Assembly (NCBI GenBank): GCA_017526745.1
Contig: JAFXQX010000015.1
Coordinates: forward strand, 62,001-126,000
Reading direction: 5' to 3'
Origin: Lachnospiraceae bacterium
GTDB lineage: Bacteria > Bacillota > Clostridia > Lachnospirales > Lachnospiraceae
DNA: 64,000 bases
Under the pieces are notes generated by a model. That model was given only the letters and a program-made list of their open reading frames with translations, was not told the DNA's origin and searched no databases. This document shows positions 41,567 through 50,061 of the stretch, piece by piece. Numbering within the stretch: position 1 is the stretch's first letter; each line of letters opens with the position of its first letter. Position numbers and translations under genes: made by a program.

Positions 41567-43733
41567 TCTTGTCATTATAGCGCTTGTCATCATCTGTTTT
41601 CTGATGATACCTGATCCCGGAACAACTGCGGCGCTGCGCCATCTCGCAGTTGTTTTTTGCATATCATTTTTTACGAGATCGTTCATGCCTGCCGGCGGAT
41701 CGTTTGATGAAAGGTTCGGGCTGCGGTTCGGACTGGGACTTTTTTTGTGCTTTTACCCGGCGTGGGTGATATCGGCAGTTTTTTCCGTCGAATACTCGTA
41801 TCTGTTATGCTATATCACTTTCGGCATTATGGCTGTCGGAAGTTTTGCGATAAGGGAATTCTCCGAAAAGAAACCATACTTTATCCGGAGTGAATTATCC
41901 GGGATGCTGAAAGGCTTTGCGATCTTTGCGGTCATCTATCTTGCTTTTTTCTGGATGATCGGCTTCAATCCCGTAATAGATTCGGGAACGGAGAACTACA
42001 TGGACTTCGGGTTCATGCAGACGATCTGGCGGCAGAAGGCGGCCATCCCGAAGGATATATGGTTTTCGGGAACGGATCTTAACTATTATTATCTCGGACA
42101 GTCCGCATCGGTGTACTTGTGCATCCTTTCGCATGTATCCCCGGAGTACGGATATAACCTGATGCTTGCGACCTTTATCGGCATGGTGTTCGTGATGGTG
42201 TTTGAGATCGTGTATTCTCTCGCGCTCCGTCTTCTTCCCGGAAAGGATACGGCAGGCCCTGCCGCGCTTTCCGGCGGCCTGGCGGGCGCCTTTACCGCAG
42301 CGCTCGGAGCCAATCCGCACTGGCTGATCTACGGCATAATCGTCCCTTTCATCAATAAGATCAAAGGGACCCCTTCGGATGAACAGTACTGGTTTCCCGA
42401 CGGGACTGTGTATATCAGGACGGATCTAGGGGATCCCGATAACGGGAAAAATGAGTTTCCGGCATACTCGGCACTGCTGGGCGATCTTCATGCTCATGTC
42501 ATAAACCTGATATTTGTACTCCCCCTCATCATCCTTTTATTTGACTGCTGTTTTGATGACGAGGAGGAAGACGGGAAGTTTCCTGGGCTTTGGCAGCTCA
42601 TTCTTATCTCGATGCTGCTCGGATATTATAAGGGGAGCAATTACTGGGATTTTGCGATCTATTTTGTGATAACCGGAGCCGTGATAACGTTTACGCAGAT
42701 CAGCCGGAGAGGATTTACTCTGTCTGCCCTGCTGCAGATAGTCATAAGAGCGGCTGTTGTGACTGCGGTATCTTTTATCATCATAATCCCGTTTACTGTC
42801 GGTTTTGTCAAGATGGAATCCGGCATCGGGATCGCACAAGCGCATTCCCCGGCGTTCAAGCTTTTGGTATTGTGGGGCCTTCCTGTGGCAGCATCCGCTG
42901 TCCTGATCGGTCTTCTTTATGCCGGAAAGGACAAAGATTCTGTTCCCTCAGTCGTACGCTCGGGTCTTCTTGCCTTTATACTGTGCACGATTGGGCTTGT
43001 GATCACACCGGAATTTGTCTTCGTCAAGGACATTTACGGAGATGCCAATGCGAGGTTTAACACGATGTTCAAGCTCACATACCAGGCGTATGTCCTGTTT
43101 GCGATCATCATCGGGATACTTTTTGCCGTAACGGCTTCCCATGCATTTGACAGACATTGCAGACACAGGTGTGCCGATGCGTTTTTGTGCGTCATGGGGC
43201 TCCTTATCATACTTACAACTGCGTATACCCCGCAGTCCGCATACAGGTGGTTCGGAGATATCACTGACCTCTCACAAAGAAAAGGCATATCGGGACTTGA
43301 ATATTTAAGAGATGATATGACATACGGGTTTGAGATGGAGGCATATGATGTTCTTGCCGCAGATCCCGGAAAGATCGTCAATATCGTTGAAGCTGCCGGA
43401 GACAGCTATACCCATGAGAGTGCCCTTTCGGTCTATTCGGGCGCATGCACGCCGGCAGGGTGGTTCGTACATGAATGGATGTGGCACAACGATCCCGAAC
43501 CGATAAGGGAAAGATCGGACCGTGTTTCTTATTTCTACAGATGCGGAGATGAGGAGTATTGCAGGGATTTCCTGAAATTATATGACATAGATTATATTTT
43601 CGTAGGTCCCGCCGAGGTATGCAAATATCCGGTCAATTGGGACGGCTTTAAGAACCTCGGGGATGTATGTGTAAAAACCGTCTGGAGTGGTGTTGATCTG
43701 GCTCTTATTAAAGTTGACAGAAACAGGCTCTGA
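41529..43733 (+). CDS. DUF2298 (YYY-domain) polytopic membrane protein
   Basis: 734 residues with a dozen or more membrane helices. Family landmarks: DFGFMQTIWRQKAAIPKDIWFSGTDLNYYYLGQ (the LNYYYxG signature), LGDLHAHVINLIFVLPLIIL, and ANARFNTMFKLTYQAYVLFAI. A C-terminal soluble domain (~600-734) faces out or in; it resembles the end of lipid-linked-sugar glycosyltransferases of the GT-C type (inference). Function of DUF2298 is unproven. Start at ATG 41529 behind GAGGA; the frame is open further upstream, but that part overlaps the previous gene more extensively. Sits 18 nt before the FIST gene. Confidence 0.82.
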   Translation: MGHSRKKYSDCFSLVIIALVIICFLMIPDPGTTAALRHLAVVFCISFFTRSFMPAGGSFDERFGLRFGLGLFLCFYPAWVISAVFSVEYSYLLCYITFGIMAVGSFAIREFSEKKPYFIRSELSGMLKGFAIFAVIYLAFFWMIGFNPVIDSGTENYMDFGFMQTIWRQKAAIPKDIWFSGTDLNYYYLGQSASVYLCILSHVSPEYGYNLMLATFIGMVFVMVFEIVYSLALRLLPGKDTAGPAALSGGLAGAFTAALGANPHWLIYGIIVPFINKIKGTPSDEQYWFPDGTVYIRTDLGDPDNGKNEFPAYSALLGDLHAHVINLIFVLPLIILLFDCCFDDEEEDGKFPGLWQLILISMLLGYYKGSNYWDFAIYFVITGAVITFTQISRRGFTLSALLQIVIRAAVVTAVSFIIIIPFTVGFVKMESGIGIAQAHSPAFKLLVLWGLPVAASAVLIGLLYAGKDKDSVPSVVRSGLLAFILCTIGLVITPEFVFVKDIYGDANARFNTMFKLTYQAYVLFAIIIGILFAVTASHAFDRHCRHRCADAFLCVMGLLIILTTAYTPQSAYRWFGDITDLSQRKGISGLEYLRDDMTYGFEMEAYDVLAADPGKIVNIVEAAGDSYTHESALSVYSGACTPAGWFVHEWMWHNDPEPIRERSDRVSYFYRCGDEEYCRDFLKLYDIDYIFVGPAEVCKYPVNWDGFKNLGDVCVKTVWSGVDLALIKVDRNRL

Positions 43734-43751
43734 CACTACAATTATAAGCAT

Positions 43752-44876
43752 ATGAAGAGATGTTACATCGCTCAGGCCGAAGATAAGATCGGCACAAAAG
43801 TATATCCGCAGATAGAGCAGCAGCTGTCCGAAAACGGGGACCCGATCAAACCGGTCCTTGTGATCTTTGCGTCCGATAATGCCAATTTCGGATGGTATTC
43901 CAGAATGCTCTCCAATTCATTTCCCGAAGCTACAGTCATCGGAACAACCTCAAGCACGGTATATTCAAATAAGGGACTGGCCAGAACGGGTCTTTGCGTT
44001 ATGGCTGTGACGGAAGGCATCACCGTATCTTCCGGACTTTTATTTGAGGCGAGCCGTTATCCCAAACGTTCAGCCGATTCGATAAGAAAGGCTCTTTCCC
44101 AATTTCCTTCGGAGAACAGTGTATGCCTTGAGTTCAACGCATCCGCGGAGAACTGCGAGGAGCTCGTGATGGATACATTCCGTGAGGTCATGAAGGATTC
44201 CGGTATTCCCCTGCTCGGATGCTCGGGAGCGACTGCGGAGAATCCCGACAGACCTTCGGCGGTCTCTCTTAACGGGATACTGTATATGGACACCTGTGCG
44301 TTTGTGTTCATTCACAATGAGACGGGTAAGATCTCCATAGTCAAAGAGAATATGTTCGAGCCGACCAAGCATTTCTTTGTCGCAACGGATGTTGACTGTG
44401 ATGCGAGAAAAGTCTATGAATTCGACCATAAGGGTGCGACAGGTGTTGTTGCAAGCGCCCTTGCGATCCCCGAAGATGAACTTGCCGCAAATTCATTTTT
44501 CCACCCGCTCGGCCGTATTGAAGACGGCGACCTTTCCATAGTCGGGGTGCGTGAGATGTTCCCCGATAACAGCATGAGCTTTTTCTCGAGAATATACAAC
44601 GAGACAAGGGTCGAACTGCTGGACCCGATCGAGCCCGTCGAAGACGTGTGGGCAGATACTTCCAGGAAGATACATGATCAGATAGAGGCCCCCTCGTTTT
44701 CGGTTGTGATCAACTGCTTCTCGAGGATGAGATACTTTACGGAACAGGGTAAACTTTTGGAATACAACCGTACCCTTGCTGATGATTACGGTGATTATAT
44801 CGGCTTTTCCGGACACGGTGAGCAGTATATGTTCAGGCATCTGAACCAGACTATGCTCATTCTGGCTTTTGAATGA
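43752..44876 (+). CDS. FIST-domain sensory protein
   Basis: 374 residues made of FIST_N (about 30-215) and FIST_C (about 225-360) domains, a small-molecule sensory module found in signalling proteins and proposed to bind amino acids. Seen: KPVLVIFASDNANFGWYSRMLSNSFPEATVIGTTSSTVYSNKGL, LLGCSGATAENP, and in the C-terminal half NSFFHPLGRIEDGDLSIVGVREM plus GFSGHGEQYMFRHLNQTMLILAFE. Here it is stand-alone, without fused kinase, PAS or GGDEF domain, but the next gene starts 17 nt later and encodes an iron-sulfur c-di-GMP phosphodiesterase, so the FIST protein is probably its dedicated input or regulator (context inference). No signal peptide; cytoplasmic. Confidence 0.85.
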   Translation: MKRCYIAQAEDKIGTKVYPQIEQQLSENGDPIKPVLVIFASDNANFGWYSRMLSNSFPEATVIGTTSSTVYSNKGLARTGLCVMAVTEGITVSSGLLFEASRYPKRSADSIRKALSQFPSENSVCLEFNASAENCEELVMDTFREVMKDSGIPLLGCSGATAENPDRPSAVSLNGILYMDTCAFVFIHNETGKISIVKENMFEPTKHFFVATDVDCDARKVYEFDHKGATGVVASALAIPEDELAANSFFHPLGRIEDGDLSIVGVREMFPDNSMSFFSRIYNETRVELLDPIEPVEDVWADTSRKIHDQIEAPSFSVVINCFSRMRYFTEQGKLLEYNRTLADDYGDYIGFSGHGEQYMFRHLNQTMLILAFE

Positions 44877-44892
44877 TATTAACAGGAGTGAT

Positions 44893-47460
44893 ATGAGACG
44901 ATATAACGATGGAATGGTCTATACAAATGACAACTGCGTGGCCTGCAATCACTGCGTCCATGTATGTCCCGCTGTCGGTGCGAACGTCTCTTCCAACGAC
45001 GACGGAAGGATCAGTATAGACGTTTCCGACAAAAACTGCCTTCACTGCGGTACCTGTATCCGGGGATGCGTCCATCATGCACGACGTTTCCATGACAGTT
45101 TCGGTGACATGCTCCATGATATTTCAAGGGGAGCAAAGATCCCGGTGATCATCGATCCCGCGTTTATCGTTGTTTACGGCGAAAAGAAGGCCAGGAATGT
45201 ATTCGGATATCTCAGGTCGCTCGGAATAACCGGCATCTATGACGGGTCGATCGGTGCGGATATAAGCATATATATGCACGCAAAATATCTTCGCGAGAAC
45301 ACGGGTGATCTCGGCGTGTGCGATAAGTTCATGTCACATAACTGTCCCGGCTTTTCCAATTACGTTTCCAGATATGCACCCGATGCGCTTGACAGGTTCA
45401 TTCCCGTTCAGCTCCCGAGCGTATGCGCGGCGATATACTATCGCAAATACAGGCAGATAGCCGGAAGATTCGCACTTCTGTCCCCGTGTACCGCCATGTT
45501 TGATGAGTTCTCGTCATTCAACTCCGGAAGGAACATAAACTATCTCATAGGATTTTCCACTCTTCTTGAGCATATAGGCGATACCGACATCTCATCGATG
45601 GATGCCTGGTTTGATATCGACGAAGCGGCAATGGGATCGGTCATATGCGAGAACGGTGGATTCTCCCGCCTTACGTCTTCTTTCTTTGCACCTGAAAAGC
45701 TTTTCAAGACATATACCGGGATCGGACACCGGCTTGAAGGGATCATCAAGTCGGAGTCAATGAAGACGAAGCAGATGCACCCCTTTATGATAACGGTCGA
45801 CATGTGCGAGCAAGGCTGTGTCAGCGGGCCCGCCATCGATCCTTCATCGGTGGATCAGCTTCTGGCTGTCAACGAGTATGAAAGGGTCTACGGACAGTCA
45901 ATGAGACTTGAGGATGATCCGTTGAACTCTCCTGATGAGCGCTTTGCGAGACTTGCCTCAAGGTTTGAACAGCTCAATCCCCTTGATTTTGCCTGGGAAG
46001 GCGAAGAGAACTATCATCAGAAATGCCAGGTGCCCGAGACCGTGATCGAAGAGATATTCGCATCCATGCATAAGACGACTGCCGTCAAGAAAGAGCTTGA
46101 CTGCCAGGCATGCGGATATTCAAGCTGCCGTGAGATGGCCAGTGCGGTCGCAAACGGGTATTCAAGGATAGAGGACTGCGTTCATTACCTCAACGATGAG
46201 ATGAAGAACCAGCTCGGCATAGACTCGCTTACGCAGCTTTACAACCAGAGAGGATTTTTCCCGCTCGCGACAAGGCTTGTAGCCGATAATCCGGACAAGA
46301 GATATGTGCTCGCCATAGGCGACATAAACGGTCTGGGAGGCATAAACGACCTTTACAGCAACACCGGCGGAGACCTTGTAATATCATATGTTTCCAAGGT
46401 CCTTGCGGAATTTGCGGACGGTCGGGGATTATGCGCACGTATCGGCTCGGGAACCTTTGCGGTCATATTCGAGAACACCGAAGAGAACATGGAAAAGCTA
46501 AAAGCGGATACCCAGGTCTCGATAGCCCATCTGGGAATGGAATACCCGTTGTCGATGAAGTTCGGCATATATGAAATGGGCGACAATTCCGTCACGATCA
46601 GCCGTGCGGTCCTCTATGCGACGTATGCATACAGGACCACGAACGACAAGAGTCGGAATACATATGTATTATATACGGATGAGATGTCAAAGAGCATGTC
46701 GGAAGAGGCCGAAGTCACCCAGAAGATGAAGAGCGCAATGGCAAACGGCGAGTTCGTGATATATCTGCAGCCGAAGTTTGACCACACATCCGGCCGGATG
46801 GTCGGGGCCGAAGTGCTCTCAAGATGGATAAAGCCTGACGGTGAGATAGTCAGTCCCGGAGTGTTCATCCCCGTATTCGAAAAGAACGGGTACATCTCCG
46901 AACTTGACAGATACGTGTGGAAGACCTCGTTTGAGACAGTATCAAAGTGGATCGATGAAGGCAGGACCGCTGTCCCGGTATCGGTGAACATTTCCAGGAT
47001 CAGTCTTCTGGATGAAGCCATCCTACCCTTTATCGAACAGCTGAAAATGCAGTATCCCAAAGCTTCGGAGTTTATACAGTTTGAGATAACCGAGAGCGCA
47101 TATGCCGGAAATACCGACGAGATATTCGGAAGGGTCAGGCGGATCCAGGATATGGGCTTTAAGATAGACATGGACGATTTCGGAAGCGGGTATTCTTCGC
47201 TCAATCTCTTAAAGGATGCGCCTATCGACATAGTCAAGCTCGATATGGGATTTTTGCGCGGAGAAGATCATACCGACAGAGGAAAAGTCATCATATCCGC
47301 GATCGTGAACATGACACGGGAACTCGGCTTTGATATCATCGCCGAGGGTGTCGAGACAAAGGAACAGGCGGATACGCTTGCCTCGATGGGCTGCAGCGTG
47401 ATACAGGGTTATTACTATGCAAGACCCATGCCCGAGGATGATTTTGCCACAATGTTATAG
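44893..47460 (+). CDS. [FeFe]-hydrogenase-like iron-sulfur sensor fused to GGDEF-EAL (c-di-GMP phosphodiesterase)
   Basis: 855 residues. 15-59: two 4Fe-4S ferredoxin motifs (C15/18/21/25, C49/52/55/59). ~80-330: hydrogenase large-subunit-like domain; the four H-cluster-type cysteines are kept (C151 in NCPGF, C199 in SPCTA, C305 and C309 in MCEQGC) but the proton-relay Cys before the first is Asn150 and the Lys of the MPC-x2-K motif is Met202, so H2 catalysis is unlikely. 404-429: a further Fe-S domain (CQACGYSSC, distal C429). ~440-595: degenerate GGDEF (GSGTF). 612-855: intact EAL with E640, N699, E731, D761/D762, K782, E818, Q838. Predicted redox- or gas-sensing c-di-GMP hydrolase. AGGAG before ATG 44893. 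Confidence 0.85.
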   Translation: MRRYNDGMVYTNDNCVACNHCVHVCPAVGANVSSNDDGRISIDVSDKNCLHCGTCIRGCVHHARRFHDSFGDMLHDISRGAKIPVIIDPAFIVVYGEKKARNVFGYLRSLGITGIYDGSIGADISIYMHAKYLRENTGDLGVCDKFMSHNCPGFSNYVSRYAPDALDRFIPVQLPSVCAAIYYRKYRQIAGRFALLSPCTAMFDEFSSFNSGRNINYLIGFSTLLEHIGDTDISSMDAWFDIDEAAMGSVICENGGFSRLTSSFFAPEKLFKTYTGIGHRLEGIIKSESMKTKQMHPFMITVDMCEQGCVSGPAIDPSSVDQLLAVNEYERVYGQSMRLEDDPLNSPDERFARLASRFEQLNPLDFAWEGEENYHQKCQVPETVIEEIFASMHKTTAVKKELDCQACGYSSCREMASAVANGYSRIEDCVHYLNDEMKNQLGIDSLTQLYNQRGFFPLATRLVADNPDKRYVLAIGDINGLGGINDLYSNTGGDLVISYVSKVLAEFADGRGLCARIGSGTFAVIFENTEENMEKLKADTQVSIAHLGMEYPLSMKFGIYEMGDNSVTISRAVLYATYAYRTTNDKSRNTYVLYTDEMSKSMSEEAEVTQKMKSAMANGEFVIYLQPKFDHTSGRMVGAEVLSRWIKPDGEIVSPGVFIPVFEKNGYISELDRYVWKTSFETVSKWIDEGRTAVPVSVNISRISLLDEAILPFIEQLKMQYPKASEFIQFEITESAYAGNTDEIFGRVRRIQDMGFKIDMDDFGSGYSSLNLLKDAPIDIVKLDMGFLRGEDHTDRGKVIISAIVNMTRELGFDIIAEGVETKEQADTLASMGCSVIQGYYYARPMPEDDFATML

Positions 47461-47477
47461 GATTTACCGGGTTTTTG

Positions 47478-47501
47478 GGGCGACATCTGTCGCCCATTTT
47501 T
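47478..47501 (+). terminator. intrinsic terminator after the hydrogenase-like GGDEF-EAL gene
   Basis: Seven-bp stem GGGCGAC/GTCGCCC with ATCT loop, then ATTTTT. It ends the FIST/hydrogenase-like transcript before xpaC. Confidence 0.85.
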
Positions 47502-47515
47502 GTTGCCTGTTTTGT

Positions 47516-47543
47516 TTTACAAAAAGGGAAATTATGATAAAAT
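47516..47543 (+). promoter_or_regulatory. putative promoter of xpaC-telA
   Basis: TTTACA (47516-47521), 16-nt spacer, TAAAAT (47538-47543). The predicted start of transcription would be within a few bases of the xpaC ATG at 47553, giving a nearly leaderless message; no ribosome site precedes that ATG. The only AAAGGG site in the region serves an 11-codon reading frame at 47534-47566. Confidence 0.4.
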
Positions 47544-47552
47544 ATACTTTGT

Positions 47553-48845
47553 ATGCGAAAAAGTGAGAAAAAAGGCTTCGGCAGGGACTTTGAGCGTGCC
47601 TGGACCGAAGGAATGGAAAATCAGGACTGGTCGCTCTTAAACGAGGTCATAGTAAAGAGCGTCGATAACTTCCTTGACGGTGTCGGCGACAGGATGAACG
47701 AGGCCATGGGACAGCCGAACGCAACGCCGTTGTCCAAGCGGCACGAAGACTTTTCGGGTCAGACACAGACTGCAAGAGCACAGAGACAGCTTCATGCAGA
47801 ACGTCAGAAACAGCGTGAGCGCATGGAGGCCGAAAGAAGAGCGCGCGAGGAGGCAAGGCGCGCCAGGAGGATGGCAAAGAGCAATCCGGCGGGAAATACG
47901 GCACTTGCCTTTCCCTTTAAGAATGTCGGCTCGGGCTCATCGACGGCGCTTTCGGTCGTGGGAGGGATCGGACTCGGAGTGACAGCGGTTGCGGCGCTTA
48001 CGAGTATCCCCGCACTTATACTCGGGACGGCATCAGCCGTGGGAATGATCGTATCTGCTGCATTTATGGGGTTCTTTTCGGTCCTGCTGGGCAAAGGCAT
48101 ATACCGTGGCAAGACATCGCAGCTTGCCTCAAGATATGTTCAGATCATCGGAGACCGCAAGTACATTGATGTTGAAACGCTGGCGCTTTCCCTAAACAGA
48201 TCAACGAGAAAGGTCATCCGGGAAATTAAGAAAATGCTCTCAGACGGTTATTTTCCGCAGGGACACCTTGACCGCGACAATAAGACGTTCATCCTTACGG
48301 ATGAGGTCTTTAACCAGTATCTCGAACTTGACAAGCCGCAAAGACGTCGTGATGTTATAGATACGACTGCAAGGAGCGAGGACGAGCCGGAGTTTCCGTC
48401 CCTGTCGCCCGAGGATTCGGCCGAACTGTCACGAATGATAAGAGCGGGCGAAGATTATATCACGAGATTTCATGCGCTTAACAACGACATTCCCGGTGTT
48501 GAGATATCCGCAAAGCTTGACAGGCTTGAGGGACTTCTTCGCGAGATATTCGCAAACATCAGAAAACACCCGGAGCAGATGTCAAGGATCCAGGAACTGA
48601 TGGAGTATTATCTTCCGACGGCCTCAAAGCTCGTCAGTGCATACAGGGAGTATGACAGCGTGAGCGAACCCGGCAAGGAGATATTATCAGCCAAAGGCGA
48701 TATTGAGAATACACTTGATACGATAAATTCCGCACTCGGAAAACTGCTGAACAAGCTGTTCAAGGATTCCGTGCTGGATGTCACGACAGATGCACAGGTA
48801 TTAAAGACGGTCCTTGTACAGAAAGGGCTTTCGGAAACAAACTGA
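47553..48845 (+). CDS. xpaC: XpaC-family protein (companion of TelA)
   Basis: 430 residues. N-terminal amphipathic, very Arg/Glu-rich coiled-coil region (~60-110; QRQLHAERQKQRERMEAERRAR), a hydrophobic hairpin (~133-185; ALSVVGGIGLGVTAVAALTSIPALILG and IVSAAFMGFFSVLLG), then a C-terminal XpaC domain with LNRSTRKVIREIKKMLSDGYFPQGHLDRDNKTFILTDE. XpaC is historically called a bromo-chloro-indolyl phosphate hydrolysis protein, but its true function is unknown; it is consistently paired with TelA in Firmicutes, in tellurite/stress-type loci. Start ATG 47553 lacks a ribosome site; an internal ATG at 47613 (GAAGGA adjacent) is possible. telA follows 34 nt later. Confidence 0.85.
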   Translation: MRKSEKKGFGRDFERAWTEGMENQDWSLLNEVIVKSVDNFLDGVGDRMNEAMGQPNATPLSKRHEDFSGQTQTARAQRQLHAERQKQRERMEAERRAREEARRARRMAKSNPAGNTALAFPFKNVGSGSSTALSVVGGIGLGVTAVAALTSIPALILGTASAVGMIVSAAFMGFFSVLLGKGIYRGKTSQLASRYVQIIGDRKYIDVETLALSLNRSTRKVIREIKKMLSDGYFPQGHLDRDNKTFILTDEVFNQYLELDKPQRRRDVIDTTARSEDEPEFPSLSPEDSAELSRMIRAGEDYITRFHALNNDIPGVEISAKLDRLEGLLREIFANIRKHPEQMSRIQELMEYYLPTASKLVSAYREYDSVSEPGKEILSAKGDIENTLDTINSALGKLLNKLFKDSVLDVTTDAQVLKTVLVQKGLSETN

Positions 48846-48879
48846 TCCGGTTGATATAAAAGATATGGAGGATAGTAAA

Positions 48880-50061
48880 ATGAGTGAAGTTATCGATGCA
48901 CAGGTAGTTGGCGATCAGGCAGTGACTGTAGGGCAGGCAGTGGCCGAAAAGAATACGGCGGATCCGCTCGCGCAGCTTCTTGCCACTCCCCAGAAGGCTC
49001 CGATAGTAGAGACGAGGGAGGATGACCTTTCGCCTGAGGACCGCGAGACTGTCGAGAAATTCGTATCCCAGATCGATATAAAGGATTCGCAGATGGTGCT
49101 CCAGTACGGTGCCGCTGCCCAGAAGAATGTTGCGGAGTTCTCCGAGGGAGCTCTTGCAAGCGTCAAGACAAAGGATATGGGCGAGATCGGTTCCATGCTC
49201 ACGGGTGTTGTTACGGAATTAAAAGGATTTTCCGTTGAGGAACAAAAGGGCGGATTCCTCGGACTGTTCAAGAAGACAAGCAACCAGCTCACATCACTTA
49301 AGGCAAAATACGACAAGGCAGAGGTTAATGTCAACAAGATAAGCAAGGCTATGGAGGGCCATCAGCAGGTGCTCCTTAAAGACGTGGCCATGCTCGACAA
49401 GATGTATGAGGAAAACCTTGATTATTTCAAGCAGCTGAGCCTTTACATCATCGCCGGCAAGAAGAAACTCGATGAGGCCAAGACCACGGAACTTCCGAGA
49501 CTCCTTAAAAAGGCCGAGGAGACAGGCCTGCAGGAGGATTCACAGGAGGCAAGGGATTACGCTGCCATGATCGAGAGATTTGAGAAGAAGATATACGATC
49601 TTGAACTTACAAGAAACATATCCATGCAGATGGCGCCGCAGATCCGTCTCATCCAGAACAATGATACGGTGATGGCGGAGAAGATACAGTCAACGCTCGT
49701 CAACACCATCCCGCTGTGGAAGAGCCAGATGGTGATCGCGATCGGCCTTGATCATTCACAGGATGCCGCCAAGGCACAAAAAGAAGTTACCGACATGACC
49801 AATGAACTTCTCAAGAAGAATGCGGAGGCGTTAAAGATCGCATCCGTCGAGTCGGCCAAAGAGAGCGAGAGAGGCATTGTTGATATCGAGACACTTACCG
49901 AGACGAACCGGATGCTCATAGAAACATTCGACGAGGTCATGAAGATACAGGCTGACGGAAGGCAGAAGAGACTTGCTGCAGAGACTGAACTCAACCGTAT
50001 CGAGACGGAGATGAAGGATAAGATACTGCAGATCAGTAGGGAAAGCCTGAAAGTTGAATAG
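48880..50061 (+). CDS. telA: TelA/toxic-anion-resistance family protein
   Basis: 393 residues, cytoplasmic, almost all helical. TelA core: FLGLFKKTSNQLTSLKAKYDKAEVNVNKISKAMEGHQQVLLKDVAMLDKMYEENLDYFKQLSLYIIAGKKKL and IRLIQNNDTVMAEKIQSTLVNTIPLWKSQMVIAIGLDHSQDAAKAQKEV are the family's diagnostic stretches. The N-terminal ~50 residues are variable. TelA proteins are linked to tellurite, antibiotic and envelope-stress tolerance, mechanism unknown, and co-occur with TerD-type systems (none seen here). Start at ATG 48880 behind GGAGG. Its stop overlaps the following membrane EAL gene by 8 nt, an unusual coupling of TelA to c-di-GMP signalling. Confidence 0.93.
   Translation: MSEVIDAQVVGDQAVTVGQAVAEKNTADPLAQLLATPQKAPIVETREDDLSPEDRETVEKFVSQIDIKDSQMVLQYGAAAQKNVAEFSEGALASVKTKDMGEIGSMLTGVVTELKGFSVEEQKGGFLGLFKKTSNQLTSLKAKYDKAEVNVNKISKAMEGHQQVLLKDVAMLDKMYEENLDYFKQLSLYIIAGKKKLDEAKTTELPRLLKKAEETGLQEDSQEARDYAAMIERFEKKIYDLELTRNISMQMAPQIRLIQNNDTVMAEKIQSTLVNTIPLWKSQMVIAIGLDHSQDAAKAQKEVTDMTNELLKKNAEALKIASVESAKESERGIVDIETLTETNRMLIETFDEVMKIQADGRQKRLAAETELNRIETEMKDKILQISRESLKVE

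Noticed and set aside
44893-45900. Catalytic [FeFe] hydrogenase
   Set aside because: The proton-relay Cys and conserved Lys are replaced (Asn150, Met202) and the domain is fused to signalling modules; a sensory role fits better.
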